Positions 5,922 through 9,397 of a stretch of 9,397 bases of DNA are shown here, one piece after another (positions within the stretch are counted from its first letter, which is position 1; every line of letters starts with the position of its first letter). The DNA is taken from positions 1 to 9,397 of the forward strand of contig JAGCNA010000292.1 in the NCBI GenBank assembly GCA_017646185.1, read 5' to 3'. The notes beneath the pieces were generated by a model. The model ran no database searches. It was not told the DNA's origin and saw only the letters and a program-made list of their open reading frames with translations. The translations under genes were made by a program, and so were the position numbers. The DNA comes from Clostridia bacterium. Its GTDB lineage: Bacteria; Bacillota; Clostridia; Oscillospirales; CAG-382.

Positions 5922-6353
5922 TTATCCGTCGGATATCACCTCGGCATATTTCCCCAGCATTTTCGTTGCTTTGGAAAGGTCTTTTTTATCTACGTAAACA
6001 ATTATATCTCCGATCACCGTTTCCGTATCGTTCACAGTTATTTCTATGCTCACGTCGCCGCAAATTATTCCTTCCTCCAAAAGATATGAGCATATATATT
6101 CTTTTATGCTTTGTTTTGTCTTTTCTTCCACGTATTTGTTTCCGTCCGGCAGAGAAACGGTTTCGGATATCTCTTCGGGCTTTTTCATTTCAAAATCTTT
6201 TATCAAATGGGTTATGGGCATTACCGTAACGTAAACGCATATAATTCCGCAAAGCAGTTTTATGTGCTTTTCGCCTGCGCCGCCTGCCGCCAGCAGATTT
6301 ATTATCCCTCCCGCAAGAGAAACGGTGAATATGATAAATACCCATTCCTTCAT
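5922..6353 (-). CDS. spoIIIAF: stage III sporulation protein AF
   Basis: A 143-residue protein with two N-terminal membrane helices (about 4-23 and 30-50). VTVMPITHLI (42-51) precedes a charged stretch, and the soluble domain (about 75-143) matches the ring-building fold of the family: KQSIKEYICSYLLEEGI, then VSIEITVND and VIGDIIVYVDKKD. SpoIIIAF is a mother-cell membrane component of the SpoIIIA channel. The ATG overlaps the spoIIIAE stop as ATGA, which implies translational coupling. It is clearly shorter than the Bacillus homologue (around 200 residues), the difference lying in the soluble part. Its stop codon lies only a few bases from the uncertain start of spoIIIAG. Confidence 0.93.
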   Translation of the reverse strand: MKEWVFIIFTVSLAGGIINLLAAGGAGEKHIKLLCGIICVYVTVMPITHLIKDFEMKKPEEISETVSLPDGNKYVEEKTKQSIKEYICSYLLEEGIICGDVSIEITVNDTETVIGDIIVYVDKKDLSKATKMLGKYAEVISDG

Positions 6354-7405
6354 ACTTTTGCTCCTGCGCAGACGAATACTGTTATTGCAAGCAAGCCCAC
6401 GAGGGAAGTCCCCAGCATTACCGCCAGCAAAACCCCGAAAATTCCGTTAATATCGTATAAAAGATGGGCTTCTTTTTCGCATCCCAGCATTTTGGCGCTT
6501 GATGCGCAAAACAGTATTCCCAGTTTATACATTACCACCACCGCCACGGGAGGCACGACTATGGTAAGTAATGCGGTGATTCCCCCCAGACCGATTATTG
6601 ATTTTGCCTTTGCCACAGCGGAAAGCACGGTGCGGGATGCTTCTCCCACCATATTTCCGATAACGGGGATAAATACGCCGGAGGCAAACCGCACCGTTCT
6701 TGAAGCGTATGAATCTCCTGCGGCGGATATTACCGTCTGTACCGAAACCGCAAAGCCCAGTATGGAAAACACAAAGGCGGTAAGGGAAGCGGAAAGATTT
6801 TTAATACCGTTTGCAATTGGCTGTACCGAACCGCATCCCGGTATGGCGGCGGTAAGGGAAAGTATAAGGCATATATTCACCAATGGGGTGAGTACCGTGT
6901 TGCAGATAACGGTTATTACGGTGCAGAACAGATCTATTGAGGTAGCGGAAGCCACCGCCGCCCCCGTGCTTCCGCCGTAAACGTACATAGTGGTCATTAC
7001 GGGAAGCAGGCTTAACAAATATTGGGAAAACCTTAAGGTTGCCTGCTTAACAAAAACCGTTACTCCGTTTACCGCGGCAAATGAGGCGGCAGATAACGCC
7101 AGTATGCTTACGTATTCGCCTGCGTTGCCCAGAGAGGGAAAGGAATTTTTAAAGCTGTTCATAACCCCTGCGCACACGCAAACAGCAAGAATACCTGCGG
7201 TATGGGCAATAACTCCCTTTCCGTTTTGCGAAAAGACGGAAAAGATTAAAGACAAAGCGTGGTGTACAAGATTTGCGGGAGGCAAGTCAGCCGTTTCTCC
7301 TCCTGCATCGGATATTACCGTTTCCGCATCTACGGCGGCAGCGCACCGCAGAGGAAAAACGAAAACAAGTATAAAAGCAATAATAAACAACAACCATTTT
7401 TTCAT
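6350..7405 (-). CDS. spoIIIAE: stage III sporulation protein AE
   Basis: A 351-residue polytopic membrane protein. It has a signal-peptide-like start (1-24, MKKWLLF to RCAAA), a short extracellular segment (25-50), then about seven or eight hydrophobic helices to the C-terminus. Family landmarks are LLPVMTTMYVYGGSTGAAVA (133-152), SYASRTVRFASGVFIPVIGN (232-251) and the Pro-containing segment VVPPVAVVVMYK (283-294). SpoIIIAE resembles a permease and is thought to be the membrane core of the SpoIIIA complex. The start at 7405 is chosen because its ATG overlaps the spoIIIAD stop as ATGA and is followed by the signal sequence. A longer frame back to 7552 would run antiparallel to family structure and overlap spoIIIAD. 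It is somewhat shorter than in Bacillus (about 400 residues). Confidence 0.95.
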   Translation of the reverse strand: MKKWLLFIIAFILVFVFPLRCAAAVDAETVISDAGGETADLPPANLVHHALSLIFSVFSQNGKGVIAHTAGILAVCVCAGVMNSFKNSFPSLGNAGEYVSILALSAASFAAVNGVTVFVKQATLRFSQYLLSLLPVMTTMYVYGGSTGAAVASATSIDLFCTVITVICNTVLTPLVNICLILSLTAAIPGCGSVQPIANGIKNLSASLTAFVFSILGFAVSVQTVISAAGDSYASRTVRFASGVFIPVIGNMVGEASRTVLSAVAKAKSIIGLGGITALLTIVVPPVAVVVMYKLGILFCASSAKMLGCEKEAHLLYDINGIFGVLLAVMLGTSLVGLLAITVFVCAGAKV

Positions 7406-7779
7406 CCCGCAAGCTCTCCCGCAACGGTTACAATTTCCTTTATAAGAGGCAGAGCCAGCAAAAGAATATTTATCTTTGCCATAAGCTCCACTCTGGATGC
7501 AAATGCGTTTTCGCCGCAGTCTTTGCAAATTTCGGCAGTTATCTGACAGCATACCGCAATCCCCAAAGCTTTTATCATTACGGATATTCCTCCTGCAGCC
7601 AGAGAATCCATTTTTTTAATAAATTCTATTACCGGTGCAACGCTTTTTATAACGTAACCGAAGAATACAAGCCCCACTGCGGCGCCGCAAAAAGGGGCAA
7701 GAGATGGGCGTAATTCCCGTATGACCGCAGTAGCCAGCAAAGCGATGAGTGCCGCACCGCACAAAGCAATAATGCTCAC
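7402..7779 (-). CDS. spoIIIAD: stage III sporulation protein AD
   Basis: A 125-residue membrane protein with about four hydrophobic segments: 2-20, 26-45, 60-80 (AGGISVMIKALGIAVCCQI region) and 100-122. The family landmarks RPSLAPFCGAAVGLVFFGYV (24-43) and LGIAVCCQITAEICKDCGEN (72-91) are present. SpoIIIAD pairs with SpoIIIAC in the membrane part of the channel complex. The start is a GTG at 7779 that overlaps the spoIIIAC stop as GTGA. No ATG fits: the frame is open back to 7914 but that extension lies over spoIIIAC and is very basic. AAAGGAA lies about 10 nt upstream. The length is close to the Bacillus protein. Confidence 0.94.
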   Translation of the reverse strand: MSIIALCGAALIALLATAVIRELRPSLAPFCGAAVGLVFFGYVIKSVAPVIEFIKKMDSLAAGGISVMIKALGIAVCCQITAEICKDCGENAFASRVELMAKINILLLALPLIKEIVTVAGELAG

Positions 7780-7970
7780 AGTCCGAAAATTCCTTTTACG
7801 GAGGAAAACAGACTGCCTATTTCGCTTACCAGCATTATCATTACCGTGATCACCCCTGCAATGCTTACGAAGGTGGCTTGCTCGTCCTTTCCGCTTTTTT
7901 GCAGTATCTGGCACGCCACACTTGCCAAAAGTCCCACGCCGGCTATTTTAATTATCAGGGTAACGTTCAT
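7776..7970 (-). CDS. spoIIIAC: stage III sporulation protein AC
   Basis: A 64-residue protein made of two membrane helices. IIKIAGVGLLASVACQILQK (6-25) is the first, the polar turn SGKDEQATF (26-34) follows, and the second helix is about 35-58. This is the standard SpoIIIAC pattern, including the KSGKDE turn, and it is close to the usual length. The protein sits in the mother-cell membrane beside SpoIIIAD. The start at 7970 is preceded by GAGAGGA; the longer open frame to 8129 is a shadow over spoIIIAB. The gene follows spoIIIAB after 20 nt and its TGA is shared with the GTG of spoIIIAD. Confidence 0.94.
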   Translation of the reverse strand: MNVTLIIKIAGVGLLASVACQILQKSGKDEQATFVSIAGVITVMIMLVSEIGSLFSSVKGIFGL

Positions 7971-7990
7971 AGCCCAAAAAATCCTCTCTG

Positions 7991-8461
7991 TCAGAACATC
8001 AGTATTGCCGCTACTGCTCCTGCCAGAGAAAACAGCGCTTGTATACTTTTGCTTTTTTGTTGTTCGGTTTCTTTGAATTGGCGGTATACCGTTTCCAATA
8101 TTCCTATGGTGCTTTCCAGCTTTTTGCATTGGTTTTCGCTGTCTGTTTTTCCCAAAGCAAAAGCAAGCTCCCGCAAGGGAAGGTACGCCTCTTCGGGTAA
8201 AACCAGATCTTGAACAGCATACGCAAATCCGCCGGATTTCAGCTTTTTTTCAAATTCCGCCATATATTTTTCGTTAAATTCAAAGGTTTTATATATATCG
8301 GGAAGGGGAGTAAGAGATATGGATATACAGTCTTTTATGTGCCGAAGCAGTTTCAATACCCCGTAAAGATGTTTTACCGCCGTTCTGTCCCGTTCCGTAG
8401 CCTTTTTGCCCAGCATAAAAAAGCATACGCAAATTACTGCGGCGCCTATAACCGCTTTCAT
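7991..8461 (-). CDS. spoIIIAB: stage III sporulation protein AB
   Basis: A 156-residue protein with a membrane helix at each end (about 2-17 and 141-156) and a helical cytoplasmic body. Family features are KHLYGVLKLLRHIKDCISIS (30-49), SLTPLPDIYKTF (49-60), the acidic LPEEAYLPLRELAFALGKTD (88-107) and a C-terminal coiled-coil-like stretch (112-140). SpoIIIAB resembles the GspF platform protein of type II secretion and is expected to couple the SpoIIIAA ATPase to the membrane complex. Its ATG overlaps the spoIIIAA stop as ATGA, and GGAGG at 8466-8470 lies inside the last codons of spoIIIAA. It is slightly shorter than in Bacillus. Confidence 0.94.
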   Translation of the reverse strand: MKAVIGAAVICVCFFMLGKKATERDRTAVKHLYGVLKLLRHIKDCISISLTPLPDIYKTFEFNEKYMAEFEKKLKSGGFAYAVQDLVLPEEAYLPLRELAFALGKTDSENQCKKLESTIGILETVYRQFKETEQQKSKSIQALFSLAGAVAAILMF

Positions 8462-9351
8462 AATACCTCCGTTACGTAACCGTAGACCCCGTTTTCCCGT
8501 TTCACTCTTGAAAGTATCCCAAAACAGCCTTTATCCATAAGAGCACGTATATGGGGTTTTGCTTCAAGCTCTTTTTTATCTTCCGCATGGCAGGAGCATA
8601 TTAAAAATACTCCCGTGCCCGTGGAATGTATAAGCTCCTCCGTATCGGATGGAGTTATTTCATCGCATACGATAACCTCGGGAGACATGGTGCGTGTCAG
8701 TATTTCCACCGCAACCTGCTTCGGGCATCCGGAAAACACGTCTGCTATTCCCGTGTTTGTGTCGGGCAGAATAATTTCCTCCCGTTCATCCGCAAACCCC
8801 ACCTTGTAAGGGCGTATTCCTTCTCCCCGTGCCAGCATCAGCCCCACGGACCGAAGCAAAGTGGTCTTTCCCATTCCGGGGGGAGAATATATAAGGGTTC
8901 CTTTTAACCCGAATTGCTTGTATATATTTATTATCTTTCTTCCGTAATTCTCTATATTTCGGTGTATCCGCAAAGAAACAGAGGTTATTTCCTTTATCTT
9001 TTTCATTTTTCCCGTTTCCGTAACTCCGTTTCCGCACACCCCTGCACGCCCGTAGGGAATGGGTATGTATCCCCGACGAATACTGTCGTCATAAGAATAT
9101 ACCGACCCTTTGCAAAGCAAAAACACACACTCCTCAAATTCCGCCTTCGTAACCGTTAATGCTTTTTCAATACGGCATATTCTGCCGCTTTCATCGGGAA
9201 ACAGATTTTTTCCTCCCGCAAAAACATTAAAAACACCGTTTTTACGAAGCCGTATTTCATCGGTTATCTTTTTGGTTTCGTTTGGCATATTTTCTGCGGC
9301 TCTTTTCAGTCTTGGAGGCAGAAAAGCCGTTATGCGGCGTAAATTTTCCAC
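8458..9351 (-). CDS. spoIIIAA: stage III sporulation protein AA, ATPase of the SpoIIIA complex
   Basis: A 297-residue cytoplasmic ATPase related to type II/IV secretion motors, thought to power assembly or transport by the mother-cell SpoIIIA complex. Visible motifs are EIRLRKN (32-38), GYIPIPYGRAGVCGNGV (94-110), SLRIHR (126-131), Walker A SPPGMGKTTLLR (156-167), FADEREEI (187-194), Walker B EVIVCDEI (225-232) and SCHAED (253-258). The first Walker A residue is Ser156 rather than the usual Gly or Ala. The start is a GTG at 9351: an in-frame stop lies three codons upstream, and residues LPPRL (11-15) fit the family N-terminus, so the next Met (residue 22) would be too late. No clear Shine-Dalgarno precedes it; the start overlaps an upstream membrane-like frame by 22 nt, suggesting coupling. 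Length is close to the Bacillus protein. Confidence 0.96.
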   Translation of the reverse strand: MENLRRITAFLPPRLKRAAENMPNETKKITDEIRLRKNGVFNVFAGGKNLFPDESGRICRIEKALTVTKAEFEECVFLLCKGSVYSYDDSIRRGYIPIPYGRAGVCGNGVTETGKMKKIKEITSVSLRIHRNIENYGRKIINIYKQFGLKGTLIYSPPGMGKTTLLRSVGLMLARGEGIRPYKVGFADEREEIILPDTNTGIADVFSGCPKQVAVEILTRTMSPEVIVCDEITPSDTEELIHSTGTGVFLICSCHAEDKKELEAKPHIRALMDKGCFGILSRVKRENGVYGYVTEVL

Positions 9352-9397
9352 AGCTTGTTAACGGCAAAATATACTGCGGCGGCTATACTTAAATAGG
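9330..9397 (-). CDS. C-terminus of an upstream membrane-protein-like ORF, cut by the window edge
   Basis: One minus-strand frame runs from the window edge to a TAA at 9332-9330. It encodes a tail of 22 residues, a hydrophobic segment YLSIAAAVYFAV followed by NKLWKIYAA. It overlaps spoIIIAA by 22 nt. The composition, one membrane helix with a basic amphipathic end, favours a real small membrane protein, and the overlap would explain the missing ribosome site of spoIIIAA. Another frame (stop at 9360-9358) is also open but basic and less gene-like. Too little is visible to identify a family. Confidence 0.4.
   Translation of the reverse strand, partial: YLSIAAAVYFAVNKLWKIYAA

Noticed and set aside
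6111..6980. Plus-strand open frame (289 codons) opposite spoIIIAE and spoIIIAF
   Set aside because: It lies entirely over two well-supported sporulation genes and its sequence has no membrane or domain pattern.
7406..7552. Longer start for spoIIIAE at 7552
   Set aside because: It overlaps spoIIIAD, and the ATG at 7405 is followed by a signal peptide and coupled by ATGA.
7780..7914. Longer start for spoIIIAD at 7914
   Set aside because: The extension lies over spoIIIAC, is rich in Arg and Lys, and does not match the membrane N-terminus of the family.
9352..9397. sigma-E promoter directly before spoIIIAA
   Set aside because: TATA-like runs are present, but no pair with correct -35 and -10 sequence and spacing could be found in the few bases available.
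1..9397. CRISPR array, tRNA, rRNA, IS element, phage or defence genes
   Set aside because: No regular short repeats, cloverleaf, transposase motif or terminal inverted repeats were seen. The window is fully explained by the operon and the surface unit.

Overview
The window looks like chromosome from an endospore-forming, monoderm Firmicute of the Clostridia, probably a gut Oscillospiraceae/Lachnospiraceae-type anaerobe. The basis is a complete spoIIIA sporulation operon, Gram-positive Shine-Dalgarno sequences (GGAGG, AAGGAG), a secreted wall hydrolase with Ig-like, SH3 and dockerin-like modules, and a DUF975 membrane protein typical of Clostridia. The lineage call is inference. All genes lie on the minus strand, so transcription runs from high to low coordinates, and TGA is used as a normal stop.

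Right part (4781-9397): the last codons of an upstream membrane-protein-like ORF, then spoIIIAA, AB, AC, AD, AE, AF, AG and AH in canonical order. Junctions are tight: AA/AB, AD/AE and AE/AF overlap as ATGA, AC/AD as GTGA. These genes encode the mother-cell half of the SpoIIIA-SpoIIQ channel ('feeding tube') that links mother cell and forespore after engulfment. AA is the ATPase, AB the GspF-like platform protein, AC/AD/AE membrane proteins, and AF/AG/AH ring-building proteins. A strong intrinsic terminator (4733-4763) closes the operon. No spoIIIA promoter is visible; it probably lies beyond the right edge. SpoIIIAG has no ATG, GTG or TTG at a sensible position.

Left part (1-4732): about 15 bp past the terminator is a perfect vegetative promoter (TTGACA-17-TATAAT, minus strand), overlapped by a 7-bp inverted repeat that could be an operator. 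It drives an apparent three-gene surface unit: (1) a 997-residue secreted N-acetylglucosaminidase with five bacterial Ig-like domains, three SH3-like domains and a C-terminal dockerin-like module; (2) a 256-residue discoidin-like protein held in the membrane by a C-terminal helix; (3) a 234-residue DUF975 polytopic membrane protein. Spacings of 15 and 26 nt, each with a good Shine-Dalgarno, support co-transcription. The last 140 nt hold two hairpins that may end the unit.

Nothing here is clearly a new defence or mobile system: no CRISPR, tRNA, rRNA, IS or phage gene was seen. The points most worth checking are the SpoIIIAG start, the half-degenerate dockerin, the tandem SH3-Ig duplication, and the hydrolase/discoidin/DUF975 surface unit with its operator-like promoter.
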